Shown: positions 13,809 through 22,323, counted from the stretch's first letter. The stretch is 64,000 bases of DNA from Enterococcus cecorum DSM 20682 = ATCC 43198 (GCF_000407565.1 NZ_ASWI01000004.1:318501-382500), one strand, 5' to 3'. Program-made: numbers and translations. The notes: generated from the sequence alone by a model not told the origin.

Positions 13809-16448
13809 ATGAAATATAGAACCTATTTTAAAGCTAGTTTAAGAGCAATTAAGCAATCAAAAGGCCGCTTTTTCTCCATAATGATGATTATTTTTCTAGG
13901 TGTGTTCTTGTTTGTGGGTGTAAAGGCAGCGGCACCTAGTTTACAAAATTCGGCTAACCAAGAATTAAGAGATTTAAAGACTAGTGATATTCAAGTAATC
14001 TCAACAGGTGGCTTAACGAAAAAAGATGTTCAGTCATTAAAAAGGTTAAAAGCAACGATTGATCCAGGGTATTTATTATATGATGCCGATGTTAAGAATA
14101 ATAAAGTCTATGAATTATTGAGCTATCACAAAAATCAACTCAATCAACTTAAAGTAAAATCCGGGCATCTTCCAAAAGCTGATAATGAAATTGTGATGGA
14201 TGCTAAGGCAAAAAAAGCAGGTTATCATTTAGGACAGACGTTAACTTTTGATTTGCCGGATGATTTGCGTCAAAAAACATATCAGTTAGTCGGTTTCGTG
14301 GATTCCCCACTATTTGTTTCGAATAATGAAAGAGGAGCGAGTACGGTAGGCAATGGTTCTGTAGATTATTTTGTCTATGTACCTAAAGAGAATTTCAAGG
14401 CAGAGGTTTATAGCACCATTTATCTTACCTTTTCAGATTTACAAAAGCAAAATGTCTATCAAAATTATTATGAAAAACGTGTGTCTAAACGATTAGCCCA
14501 GGTCAAAAAAGCCTTAAAAAATCGTCCGAGTCAACGTTTAGCAGAAATCCAAGCACAAGCAAATAAACCTATTGATGATGCACAAAAACAGATTGATGCA
14601 GGTAAGCAACAATTGCAGCAAGCCAAACTGCAACTTAATCCGCAAATAGCCATTGCCTCTCAGCTTCCTCTAGGGGCTCAAGCAAAATTAAAGCAAGCTC
14701 AAGCAGATTTGCAAGATAAAGAAGGACAGCTAAATAAACAGCAAGCACAACTTGATAAACAGAAGCAAAAAATTGAACAGTTGGATGCACCTAGGTACCT
14801 CTATTATACCAAGGATGAAAATGCAGGAATTAAAAGCTATGGGGAATTAACGACACAAATTGACGGAATTGCCAATGTTTTTCCAGTGTTCTTCTTTTTC
14901 ATCGCCGCTTTAATTACCTTTAGTACCATGACGAGAATGGTTGAAGAAAACCGACGTGAAATCGGGATTCTAAAAGCTTTAGGGTACAAAAAAGGAACGA
15001 TTGCCCAGAAATATATATTATATGCGAGTTTAGCAACATTTTTTGGTATCTTGTTGGGTACAGTGGCTGGAACGAACTCTTTACCTTATATTATCAATCT
15101 ATTTTTAACTGCGAATTTCATTTTTGATACGCTACATTTATCTTATGCAACCGGTGCGATTTTACTTTCCGTTATCGCCTGTATTTTCGCTTCATTGGGG
15201 GCTGTGGCGATGGTTTTAGTGAAAGAATTACACGAAAAGCCAGCCTATCTTTTACTTCCCAAAGCACCTAAGCCAGGTAAACGCATCCTGTTAGAATATA
15301 TGACGCCACTTTGGTCACGGTTTAGTTTTAATCAAAAGGTCAGCTATCGGAATATTTTTCGGTATAAATCCCGCATGATTATGGCAATTATCGGAATAGC
15401 TGGTTGTTGCGGTTTGATGGTTGCAGGTGTGGGCTTGAAACATTCATTAGAAGCCGTCATTGATGAACATTTCGGCCCAATTGTAGATTATCAAGGTGTT
15501 GTTTCATTAAATGATTCTTCGCAAAAGGGTCGTAACAAGGTAGAAGAAGTACTATATGCTAACCCACATGTCAAAGCTATCTTACCTGTTGAAATGCAAT
15601 CTATGGAATATCGGAAAAAATCTATTCCTGTGATGAGTTTTGAAGAAGGTAAGGATAATGAAAAGTTTGTTCATTTGCAAGATTTACGAAATAAACCTTT
15701 GCATTTAAATAATCAAGGTGCAATTATCACTCATCCGTTTGCAAAAGAATATGATTTGCAAAAAGGGGATATGCTGACTTTACAAGATAGTGACGGTAGA
15801 AAATATAAAATAAAAGTAGCAGCGGTGGCAAAATATTATATTGGTAACTTTATTTATATGACGAAAAATTATGCTGAAGATATTTTTGGCAGTAACTATC
15901 AAAAAAATACTTTACTGATTCAAGCAACCAAGATGAGCAAATCACAAGAAGAAAAATTTTCGAAAAAAGTGCTTGCAACAAATAAAGTAACCAACCTTAC
16001 CTTAATGACGGGACAAATAAGATTGCAAAAGAAAATGACGGATAACCTAGATATTATCGTATTAATCTTTGTGGTATTATCCGGAATGTTGGCTTTGGTT
16101 GTCTTATACAATTTGACGAATATCAATATTTCAGAAAGACTCCGAGAATTATCCACGATTAAGGTGCTAGGATTTTATAACAAGGAAGTCACGATGTATA
16201 TTGTGCGTGAAAATATTATCTTCACTATTTTGGGAATTATCTTGGGATTTGGTGTTGGTTATCTTTTAACAGGCTTTATTTTATATCAAGTCTCTTTTAA
16301 CCCAGTCATCTTCCCGATTAAAATTCATGCGAGTGCGTATCTTTTAGCAAGTAGTATGACAATCTTATTTACAATTATTGTGATGGTGATTACGCATTTT
16401 CGTTTGAAACATATTCATATGATTGATGCATTAAAATCAAATGAATAA
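13809..16448 (+). CDS. FtsX-family ABC transporter permease with extracellular coiled coil
   Basis: A permease of about 879 residues. There is one N-terminal transmembrane helix (about 17-38), then a large extracellular part that includes a glutamine/lysine-rich coiled coil (about 225-325), a first FtsX block of three helices (about 355-470), another single helix near 525, a second extracellular domain, and a final three-helix FtsX block (about 745-875). Permeases of this size pair with the upstream ATPase. Several start codons crowd together (GTG 13800; ATG 13803, 13806, 13809); AGGTGA best serves the ATG at 13809. The long coiled coil suggests an arm reaching into the cell wall, an inference. 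Substrate unknown. Confidence 0.88.
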   Translation: MKYRTYFKASLRAIKQSKGRFFSIMMIIFLGVFLFVGVKAAAPSLQNSANQELRDLKTSDIQVISTGGLTKKDVQSLKRLKATIDPGYLLYDADVKNNKVYELLSYHKNQLNQLKVKSGHLPKADNEIVMDAKAKKAGYHLGQTLTFDLPDDLRQKTYQLVGFVDSPLFVSNNERGASTVGNGSVDYFVYVPKENFKAEVYSTIYLTFSDLQKQNVYQNYYEKRVSKRLAQVKKALKNRPSQRLAEIQAQANKPIDDAQKQIDAGKQQLQQAKLQLNPQIAIASQLPLGAQAKLKQAQADLQDKEGQLNKQQAQLDKQKQKIEQLDAPRYLYYTKDENAGIKSYGELTTQIDGIANVFPVFFFFIAALITFSTMTRMVEENRREIGILKALGYKKGTIAQKYILYASLATFFGILLGTVAGTNSLPYIINLFLTANFIFDTLHLSYATGAILLSVIACIFASLGAVAMVLVKELHEKPAYLLLPKAPKPGKRILLEYMTPLWSRFSFNQKVSYRNIFRYKSRMIMAIIGIAGCCGLMVAGVGLKHSLEAVIDEHFGPIVDYQGVVSLNDSSQKGRNKVEEVLYANPHVKAILPVEMQSMEYRKKSIPVMSFEEGKDNEKFVHLQDLRNKPLHLNNQGAIITHPFAKEYDLQKGDMLTLQDSDGRKYKIKVAAVAKYYIGNFIYMTKNYAEDIFGSNYQKNTLLIQATKMSKSQEEKFSKKVLATNKVTNLTLMTGQIRLQKKMTDNLDIIVLIFVVLSGMLALVVLYNLTNINISERLRELSTIKVLGFYNKEVTMYIVRENIIFTILGIILGFGVGYLLTGFILYQVSFNPVIFPIKIHASAYLLASSMTILFTIIVMVITHFRLKHIHMIDALKSNE

Positions 16449-16527
16449 CGAAGATTGTGATGGCTAAAGATGTGAAAAATGTTGTTTCATGGTATAAACC
16501 TTTCCTAATATGAGGGTTACACCTCAC

Positions 16528-16563
16528 AAAAAAGAACAGCTCTTTATGAACTGTTCTTTTTTG
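16528..16563. terminator. Bidirectional terminator between permease and amidase
   Basis: AAAAAAGAACAG / CTGTTCTTTTTT stem with T runs on both strands, between two convergent genes. Confidence 0.85.
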
Positions 16564-16564
16564 A

Positions 16565-17131
16565 TTAGTTGTTATTAAAAAAGTTTTCAAGTCCTTTTAC
16601 AATATCATTAGCGATCTTTTCTCGATAATCATTACTGGTAATATAGGCTAAATCTTTTTCATTATTAAGGTAACCTAGTTCTAGTAAAAGAGATGGCTGG
16701 GTTGTTTCACGAATCACTTCGAAATTACCTTGCTCAATACCTAAATTATTCAAAGGTAGGTTATCAAATTGGTGACTGATACTTTGAGCTAAGTTTTGAT
16801 ATTTATTATAGTAGTAATAAGTTTTGACGCCTGAGTACTGATTATCAACATCAGCTGCGTCAAAGTGAATGCTTAAGAAAACATCGGCATTTTTATCCAT
16901 TGAAAATTTTGTGACATCATCTAAATAAATATATTTATTACTTGAATTATGGGTTAAGTAAACTTTTGCACCAGCATTTTCTAAGGCTTTTTTGATTACT
17001 TTAACCATCGCGATGGTCATATCTTTTTCATAGTATTTTTTATTTATGCTAGATGCACCAATGTCATCGCCTCCATGACCAGCATCTAAAACGATAATTG
17101 CATTTTTAAGTGTATGTATGGGTTGAAGCAT
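16565..17131 (-). CDS. N-acetylmuramoyl-L-alanine amidase domain (3' part of a frameshifted gene)
   Basis: A 188-residue Amidase_3 domain that cleaves the bond between MurNAc and L-alanine in peptidoglycan. The zinc and catalytic motifs are intact: LDAGHGGDD (first zinc histidine), a glutamate in KKYYEKDMT, SIHFDAADV (second histidine) and the final LLELGYLNN with the catalytic glutamate. The ATG at 17131 lies within a run of seven A and has no RBS. The upstream frame (17086-17523) encodes the signal anchor and SH3 domain that normally precede it. The two frames join by a -1 shift at an A_AAA_AAA heptamer. Either a frameshift product or a disrupted gene; the domain itself shows no decay. Confidence 0.85.
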   Translation of the reverse strand: MLQPIHTLKNAIIVLDAGHGGDDIGASSINKKYYEKDMTIAMVKVIKKALENAGAKVYLTHNSSNKYIYLDDVTKFSMDKNADVFLSIHFDAADVDNQYSGVKTYYYYNKYQNLAQSISHQFDNLPLNNLGIEQGNFEVIRETTQPSLLLELGYLNNEKDLAYITSNDYREKIANDIVKGLENFFNNN

Positions 17132-17523
17132 TTTTTTGTGAATTTACTAGCATCACTTTTCGAAACATAGCCAGTAAAACCTTGATTAGTAGACACTAAA
17201 TAAAAGTCATTTTCCATTCCTTGATAATCAAAAATTTCCCCTGGTGATACAGCTTCTAAAATTTGACTAGTAGCATCGGCATTTTGATATAGATTAATAT
17301 CACGAGATGTTACTTTTACAAAAGACTTTTCTTCTGCTTTTCGCTGAGGAATCTTTTTTTTCTTAACGGTTGTTACTGTAGTTGTCTCCTTTTTTTCTGG
17401 TTTATGTAGTAAATGCCCTTTGATTGGTCCAAAAATGAGCCATAACAGTAAAAGAATACCTAGAAGGGAGAAACGATAGCGCCACTTCTTTTTTAATCTG
17501 CGTTTTTTCTTTTTCTTAGTCAA
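17086..17523 (-). CDS. Signal anchor plus SH3b domain (5' part of the frameshifted amidase)
   Basis: A 145-residue frame with a very basic N-terminus, one transmembrane helix (about residues 18-35, FSLLGILLLLWLIFGPI), a linker and a bacterial SH3 domain (about 66-125, with DINLYQNADATSQILEAV and GFTGYVSKSDA). The start is TTG at 17523, preceded by GGAGGAG. The last 14 codons after residue 131 are out-of-frame sequence that overlaps the amidase frame. A normal member of the family would read through SKFTKK directly into the amidase part. The full protein would be about 319 residues, membrane-tethered on the outside of the cell. Confidence 0.8.
   Translation of the reverse strand: MTKKKKKRRLKKKWRYRFSLLGILLLLWLIFGPIKGHLLHKPEKKETTTVTTVKKKKIPQRKAEEKSFVKVTSRDINLYQNADATSQILEAVSPGEIFDYQGMENDFYLVSTNQGFTGYVSKSDASKFTKKCFNPYIHLKMQLSF
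17131..17137 (-). other. Slippery heptamer A_AAA_AAA at the frame junction
   Basis: Seven A on the minus strand, phased in the upstream frame as ACA AAA AAA, i.e. the X XXY YYZ form needed for -1 slippage. A -1 shift here joins the SH3 frame to the amidase frame exactly. Confidence 0.6.
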
Positions 17524-17594
17524 ATTACTCCTCCGTTCTCATATAAATTATGTAACAGGGACTTAAAAGATTGATGACATCTTCATCACTTTAC

Positions 17595-17623
17595 TTGTAA
17601 TTTTACTGAATCTTTCTTACAAT
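17595..17623 (+). promoter_or_regulatory. Promoter of the L,D-transpeptidase gene
   Basis: TTGTAA, 17-bp spacer, TACAAT. Confidence 0.6.
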
Positions 17624-17655
17624 GTAAATTATTGAATGAAAATTTTGGGGGAAAT

Positions 17656-18603
17656 ATGAAAAAAAATGCTCTTTTTTTTATAAGTGTCGTACTACTTTTT
17701 TCAATTGGTATACATTTAGAAAAATGGGTGGCTGGAGATTATTCGAAATTACGCCTTACAGATACGGTTTTGGCGACTTCTTTAAGTAAGCAAAAGCCAG
17801 CTTCAGATTCATCCACAAAAGATGATGAGAATACTTTGACATTGATGACGGATGAAAATATTGAATTACGCCATCCACTTAAACGCTTTGAAGAAAGTTC
17901 TACGCAAAATTTTAGTTGGCGTAACTTAGAACCAGCTGTCTTAGTAGATGAAAAGACGAATCATTTTGTACTTCAAAGTGGTAAAATCTATCTCTATCCG
18001 AATCCTAAGTCACCAGTTTATCCCAATTATAAACAATACTTACATTATATGGCCATTTCTGGACAAACAGTGAAGAGTCAAGGTAAATTATGGTATCAAG
18101 TCGCTTTTCCTGATGAAGTCATAGGATGGGTGAGTGAAGATCAGGTAGTCATGCATAATGAGGATTATTATTTCTATCAAACTGGCGGGCCCCAACCTAA
18201 TTTATCTAAAGTTGATCAGTTAAATATTGAAGTCTCGATTAGTCAAAAACGTGTCTATGTTAAAAGTGGTGAGACGACTATCTATACGATGCTTTGTCAG
18301 ACAGCGCGCGAGGGGTATTCTACTCCTATTGGAAATTATGCGGTGAATACTTATCGTGCCAATAGTTTTTGGTCTACATTTGGTGGGGCGGACTATGCGG
18401 TTGGCTGGAAAGATGGCGGCTTATATCTATTCCACAGTATCGATAAAGAAACAGCAAAAGGTCCCTATGCCAAGAGTCAAGGATTGAAATTAGGAGTAAC
18501 AGGTAGTGGGGTTTCTCATGGATGTATTCAATTAGCCATTCCTGATGCAAAATGGTTTTTCGAGCAATTGCCAACAGGTACACCAGTAACTATTCGCGCC
18601 TAA
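17656..18603 (+). CDS. L,D-transpeptidase (YkuD) with SH3 domain
   Basis: A 315-residue exported protein: an N-terminal hydrophobic anchor (about residues 4-20), a linker, an SH3-like domain (about 100-165), and a C-terminal YkuD domain (about 190-315). The active-site region reads LFHSID, then VSHGCIQLA with the catalytic cysteine. L,D-transpeptidases of this kind make 3-3 peptidoglycan cross-links or attach proteins. The usual motif is SHGCxRL; here the arginine after the cysteine pair is glutamine, a deviation that may affect substrate handling. The ATG at 17656 has a GGGGG-type RBS; a TTG at 17632 is rejected. It is divergent from the amidase gene, so two wall enzymes share one intergenic region. 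Confidence 0.88.
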   Translation: MKKNALFFISVVLLFSIGIHLEKWVAGDYSKLRLTDTVLATSLSKQKPASDSSTKDDENTLTLMTDENIELRHPLKRFEESSTQNFSWRNLEPAVLVDEKTNHFVLQSGKIYLYPNPKSPVYPNYKQYLHYMAISGQTVKSQGKLWYQVAFPDEVIGWVSEDQVVMHNEDYYFYQTGGPQPNLSKVDQLNIEVSISQKRVYVKSGETTIYTMLCQTAREGYSTPIGNYAVNTYRANSFWSTFGGADYAVGWKDGGLYLFHSIDKETAKGPYAKSQGLKLGVTGSGVSHGCIQLAIPDAKWFFEQLPTGTPVTIRA

Positions 18604-18608
18604 TAGAT

Positions 18609-18647
18609 GAGTCAGTTTCTGATAATTATTATTAGAAATATGGCTTA
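18609..18647 (+). terminator. Weak possible terminator after the L,D-transpeptidase
   Basis: An imperfect hairpin (GTTTCT / AGAAAT region) followed by T-rich sequence. The remaining AT-rich stretch to 18885 shows no gene; a TATACT at 18759-18764 could be a -10 box. Confidence 0.3.
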
Positions 18648-18885
18648 TTTTTGTTTTTTTAATAGCGATAAACTATACATTAATAAAAATAGGTGCTAAA
18701 CAAAAGCAACAATGTATGGTAAAATTGAATGAAAGTGGCATAAATGTAAATTAAGAATTATACTAGAATGATTCGCTTTCATAAAAAATGAAAAATAATA
18801 AAAATGATATTTAATTATACTTGTAATTTTGATTTCTTAAATGAACATTTTAGTTTTATGTTATCTTTAGAAAGAGGTGATAGCA

Positions 18886-20946
18886 ATGTTTAATCAAATG
18901 AATATTAATGTCAATGCGCCGAATGAAAAGCTTAATATTGAGATTCGTTTGGTTGACAAACACTTTGAATATAGCTTTTCAAGATTAGCTGGTCTTTATA
19001 CTTATCATTCCGGTGTTGTTGATGAACAAAAATCTCAAGAATGGTTACAAGAAATTAGACAAGCCTCTTTAGTGGATTGGCCAGTTCTACCTGAAGGGGC
19101 TGGACCAGAAATCAAACAGAAAAATAAATGGAACGTAGAATTCTTTGATGAAGATGGTTCCGTGATTTGCTATGGTGCCGATGATTATTTTCCAAAGACT
19201 TGGGGAAAATTCCAACAAAAAGTATTGGATATGATTCCGGAATTGCTTGAACAAAACGGTAAAGGGATCGAAGCCGTTACTTTTACAGTTAAAAATCTAA
19301 ATAATTACATGCCGTCTAATTTTATGACTTCGCAGCAAACCTATTTAATTTTGCAAGAGACCTTAACATTACGACGCAGTACACGCAAGATCACCTATGA
19401 GAAAATCGATGAAGTGAATCAAAGAACTTATTATGAATTCGAACGTCACGAGTTAGGTCAACTGTTAAATAGTTTTCAATTGGTTTTCGCTACTCAAAAT
19501 AGTCGTGGGAAAGAAGAAGGCCGCAAAGTCCATGATTCAGATGTTTACTTAAAGATTGAGTTGATCGATGGCACTTTTGAAGAGTATTATTGGGGTTTAC
19601 ATCAGATGTTTTTTACACCTGGTTGGAAAGAATTAGTAGATGCTATCCATGATTTGATGCTACAGGGAAGTACTTTTTTAGGCCATATCTTTACCTCACT
19701 GCCACACCTGTATAAAGAAATCAGCCAGTATATCTATGCTTTGGTCGAAATTGAAGAGACCAGGCAGCAGAATTATTATGTGGTAGATAATCTTTTTGTC
19801 CATGAAGGCGATTATGTAGTTGTTCCAGTAGGTAATCGATTAGAAGAAAAAATTGCCAGAATATTGAAGCTTGAATATTGCAATTTAGATAATCTGCCTC
19901 AGCCCTTAGAATTAACGCGCAAAATTTTGCGTAAGTCAGAGACAGTGAAATTTGCGCGCGATTTAGAGGATGATTCAGTGATTGATAATCGTCAAATTGA
20001 TTTAGCTCTAGAGACGATTGACGATGATCCGTCCATTGAAGAGACGATTGGGCTAATTGAAGCAATTCGTCAAAATATGAATTTGGGCGGTGAGTTTGTT
20101 TTACCGGTTCATCCATTAAAAACGAAACAATCTCATCATAACTATCATTTAGGTACCAAAGATGAAATTTTAACGACAACGGATGGTCAATCTTGGGCAT
20201 TGTTCCGTTTGTTTGTAGAAAATAATCAAGAAGCCTTTGTTGCTTTTACGAATGTTGAAGAATTTGAAAAAGATGGCCATACAAAGGGAGTTGTTTATCC
20301 AATATCTTCAATTTTAGAAATGGTTGCTAAAACGCCTAATATTAATGGCATCATGCTTAATCCATATGGGCGACCTTTCTTTTTAGCAAAGGAATTGATT
20401 ATGACCATTTTTATGCGTAATCAAGAAACAATGAAGCGTAGTCAGATCTATTTAGAGTATGCAAATGTGGTGAATTTAACTGCCGATAGTGTCGTGAATA
20501 ATTTGCAATTTAATCTGAATGATCCCGATAGTTTAGATTATGCTTTGCGAACAAAAATTGGCACGCGTTTGGTAGATTATTATGATGATTTGATGACTTT
20601 ACGCCCTGGTGAGGTTAAAGTAACTCCGGGATTTGGAGCGAAAACGAAATATATTTTCCATACCGTTATTCCGAAGTATCAGCAATGTCCTCAGGCAGAT
20701 GAATGTGTAATTAGTAGCTACTATGAGTCGTTAAATCAAGCGCGCAAATTATATTTGAAACAGATTGTTTTGCCGATTTTTGGCTTTAATGATGCAGGTT
20801 ATCCGTTAGAATCATTAATGCCGCTAATTATTAATACAATTACCCAGTGGATGACTGATAATCGTGATTATGTCTTACATGTTTATTTGTCTACGGAAGA
20901 TTTTGAAGTATACAGTGCTTTTCGTGATTATTTAGAAGAGGCTTAA
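18886..20946 (+). CDS. Large multidomain protein with SseB domain and C-terminal macrodomain-like domain
   Basis: A 686-residue soluble protein, not assignable as a whole. Visible parts, in order: two similar modules (about 15-118 and 128-260), each ending in an acidic beta-hairpin and a WGKFQQKVLDMI / GWKELVDAIHDLM helix; a small beta-barrel-like region near 290-330 (YYVVDNLFVHEGDYVVVPVG) recalling the PriA N-terminal fold; an SseB domain (about 395-510); and a C-terminal region (about 522-686) following the macrodomain pattern: DSVVNN, then GEVKVTPGFGAKTKYIFHTV, then VLPIFGFNDAGYPLE, and a closing DFEVYSAFRDYL helix. The ADP-ribose-contacting NAAN and GGG loops are changed. AGAGGTGA precedes the ATG at 18886. 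psiE follows 10 bases later. The macrodomain call is my pattern reading and needs a profile search. Confidence 0.65.
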   Translation: MFNQMNINVNAPNEKLNIEIRLVDKHFEYSFSRLAGLYTYHSGVVDEQKSQEWLQEIRQASLVDWPVLPEGAGPEIKQKNKWNVEFFDEDGSVICYGADDYFPKTWGKFQQKVLDMIPELLEQNGKGIEAVTFTVKNLNNYMPSNFMTSQQTYLILQETLTLRRSTRKITYEKIDEVNQRTYYEFERHELGQLLNSFQLVFATQNSRGKEEGRKVHDSDVYLKIELIDGTFEEYYWGLHQMFFTPGWKELVDAIHDLMLQGSTFLGHIFTSLPHLYKEISQYIYALVEIEETRQQNYYVVDNLFVHEGDYVVVPVGNRLEEKIARILKLEYCNLDNLPQPLELTRKILRKSETVKFARDLEDDSVIDNRQIDLALETIDDDPSIEETIGLIEAIRQNMNLGGEFVLPVHPLKTKQSHHNYHLGTKDEILTTTDGQSWALFRLFVENNQEAFVAFTNVEEFEKDGHTKGVVYPISSILEMVAKTPNINGIMLNPYGRPFFLAKELIMTIFMRNQETMKRSQIYLEYANVVNLTADSVVNNLQFNLNDPDSLDYALRTKIGTRLVDYYDDLMTLRPGEVKVTPGFGAKTKYIFHTVIPKYQQCPQADECVISSYYESLNQARKLYLKQIVLPIFGFNDAGYPLESLMPLIINTITQWMTDNRDYVLHVYLSTEDFEVYSAFRDYLEEA

Positions 20947-20956
20947 GGGGGAAAAG

Positions 20957-21412
20957 ATGAACGATAAACAAATCAGCACCTTAGAAAAAATTGTCAGTGC
21001 AGTAGTAGATCTTTTGTTAGGTATTTTGGTCGTTATCGTCATTATTGTGATGGGAGAGGCGATTTATTCGATTTTCCAACAAGTTGTGCCGTTAAAGAGT
21101 ACCAATTCTCTATACTATCTGATTGAAGAGGTAGCTACCTTATTTATCCTTTTAGAGATTATTTTGATGCTATTGAGATACGTCCGCGATAATCATCATA
21201 TTCCGGTGCGCTATTTGGTTTTAATCAGTATTACCGCCATCTTGAGACAATTGTTACTTACCCATGGAAGTGGTTTAGAGACTCTGTTTATGGCTTTTGC
21301 GATTTTAGTTTTAGTGATTGTTTTATATATACTAGAGCATCTCAAGTCGTTTAAGCCAGAGATATTGGTCAAGCAAATGATTGCCAAAATGAAAAAAGAA
21401 AACGGAGAGTAA
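20957..21412 (+). CDS. PsiE-family membrane protein
   Basis: A 151-residue protein with four hydrophobic helices (about residues 15-38, 52-70, 82-97 and 104-122) and a charged cytoplasmic tail. The pattern, with a conserved RYVRDNHHIPVRYLVLI loop between helices two and three, is that of the phosphate-starvation-inducible PsiE family, whose biochemical role is unknown. AGGGGG stands before the ATG. The gene starts 10 bases after the SseB/macrodomain gene and ends in a terminator, so the two form one unit. That association is not one I recognise. Confidence 0.85.
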   Translation: MNDKQISTLEKIVSAVVDLLLGILVVIVIIVMGEAIYSIFQQVVPLKSTNSLYYLIEEVATLFILLEIILMLLRYVRDNHHIPVRYLVLISITAILRQLLLTHGSGLETLFMAFAILVLVIVLYILEHLKSFKPEILVKQMIAKMKKENGE

Positions 21413-21434
21413 GGTTTAGGCCTTGCTCTTTTTT
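21406..21434 (+). terminator. Terminator of the SseB-psiE unit
   Basis: AGAGTAAGG / CCTTGCTCT followed by six T, overlapping the psiE stop. Confidence 0.8.
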
Positions 21435-21475
21435 GTTTAAATACAATGAGAATTATGTGAAAGGTTTAATAATAC

Positions 21476-21505
21476 TTGCAATTATAACTGTGAAAGCGTT
21501 ACAAT
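21476..21505 (+). promoter_or_regulatory. Promoter of the oxaloacetate decarboxylase operon
   Basis: TTGCAA, 18-bp spacer, TACAAT. A cre-like TGAAAGCGTTACA (21491-21503) overlaps the -10 box. Confidence 0.6.
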
Positions 21506-21535
21506 ATTGATGAGAAATATTTTTTTAAAGATAAA

Positions 21536-21549
21536 TGTAAACGCTAACA
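21536..21549 (+). promoter_or_regulatory. cre site (CcpA-binding)
   Basis: TGTAAACGCTAACA matches the catabolite-responsive element consensus TGWAARCGYTWNCW at every position. It lies between the predicted transcription start and the first gene, a position where bound CcpA blocks elongation. Confidence 0.8.
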
Positions 21550-21565
21550 TTAAGAGGTGGTTAAC

Positions 21566-21910
21566 ATGCATTGGTGGCAAAAAATATTCGGAAAAAAAGA
21601 AGGAAAAAGGCTAGAAAATAATCAAGAGATAGCAACTTCTTTTACCGAACAAGTTCATAATAAGGAACCAGGTGAACAGTGGCGTGAAATACCATTGTTT
21701 GTTGAGGTAGAAGGAAGCCAAAGAGAGCTTGCGGCAGTTATTAGCAGTGCGATTTGTGCAGGAGATACCCCTGATAGTACTTGGCAAGTAAAAAGTATTA
21801 AGCAGGTCAACCCTGATACCAAAGTGATTAGCTTGATTGCAGCGAGTTTGGCAGCTGAAATTTATCCAGAAAGTCAATGGAAAATCCATTCTATTAAAGA
21901 AAAAATTTAG
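21566..21910 (+). CDS. OadH/MmdE-like small subunit of the Na+-pumping decarboxylase
   Basis: A 114-residue soluble protein. Its second half holds two copies of one motif: LAAVISSAICAGDTPDSTWQ followed by VKSIKQV, and ISLIAASLAAEIYPESQWKI followed by HSIKEK. This motif resembles the C-terminal peptide of OadG/MmdD and the small MmdE subunit, which help assemble the decarboxylase. The gene opens an operon with the biotin carrier, beta, gamma-like and alpha subunits, which supports an accessory subunit like the OadH described in enterococci. AGAGGTGG precedes the ATG at 21566; the reading frame is open further upstream. The subunit name is inferred, so the symbol is left blank. Confidence 0.7.
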   Translation: MHWWQKIFGKKEGKRLENNQEIATSFTEQVHNKEPGEQWREIPLFVEVEGSQRELAAVISSAICAGDTPDSTWQVKSIKQVNPDTKVISLIAASLAAEIYPESQWKIHSIKEKI

Positions 21911-21924
21911 TTGGAGGAATTGTT

Positions 21925-22323
21925 ATGCTTAGAAAATTTAAAATATCAATTGATGGTAAAGAATATTTAGTGGAAATGGAGGAAATCGGGGGAAGTGCAC
22001 CCGTAACTCCAGTCGTACCAGCGGCCCCTGTAGCTCCAACTGCGCCAGTTGCACCAGCATCTCCAGAACCTCCTAAGGCAGCAGTAGCTCCTAATCCAGT
22101 TTCCAGTAATGTTGAACCACTGGTTGCCCCTATGCCAGGTAATATTTTGAAATTATTGGTAAATGTTGGAGATTCTGTCCAAGAAAATCAACCTGTGATG
22201 ATCTTAGAAGCGATGAAGATGGAAAATGAAATTGTCGCGCATCGCAGTGGGGTTGTCAAACAAATTTGTGTTGAGGTTAATACAATGGTCAATCCTGGAG
22301 ATCCGTTAATTGTGATTGAATAG
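21925..22323 (+). CDS. oadD: Biotin carboxyl carrier subunit of oxaloacetate decarboxylase
   Basis: A 132-residue biotinyl protein. After a short N-terminal domain comes a proline/alanine linker (about residues 28-60), then the lipoyl/biotinyl domain with the biotin lysine in EAMKMENE (about 92-99) and the closing VNPGDPLIVIE. It carries CO2 from the alpha subunit to the membrane beta subunit. In this operon the biotin domain is a separate protein, since the alpha subunit at 23616 has none, the arrangement known from enterococcal oxaloacetate decarboxylase. GGAGG precedes the ATG. Confidence 0.9.
   Translation: MLRKFKISIDGKEYLVEMEEIGGSAPVTPVVPAAPVAPTAPVAPASPEPPKAAVAPNPVSSNVEPLVAPMPGNILKLLVNVGDSVQENQPVMILEAMKMENEIVAHRSGVVKQICVEVNTMVNPGDPLIVIE

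Noticed and set aside
19721..20200. Minus-strand ORF of 159 codons inside the SseB/macrodomain gene.
   Set aside because: It lies fully antisense to a clearly coding gene, has no recognisable domain or RBS, and is explained by codon bias of the opposite strand.
21491..21503. Second full cre site at the oad promoter.
   Set aside because: TGAAAGCGTTACA is one base short of the consensus spacing; mentioned only as cre-like.
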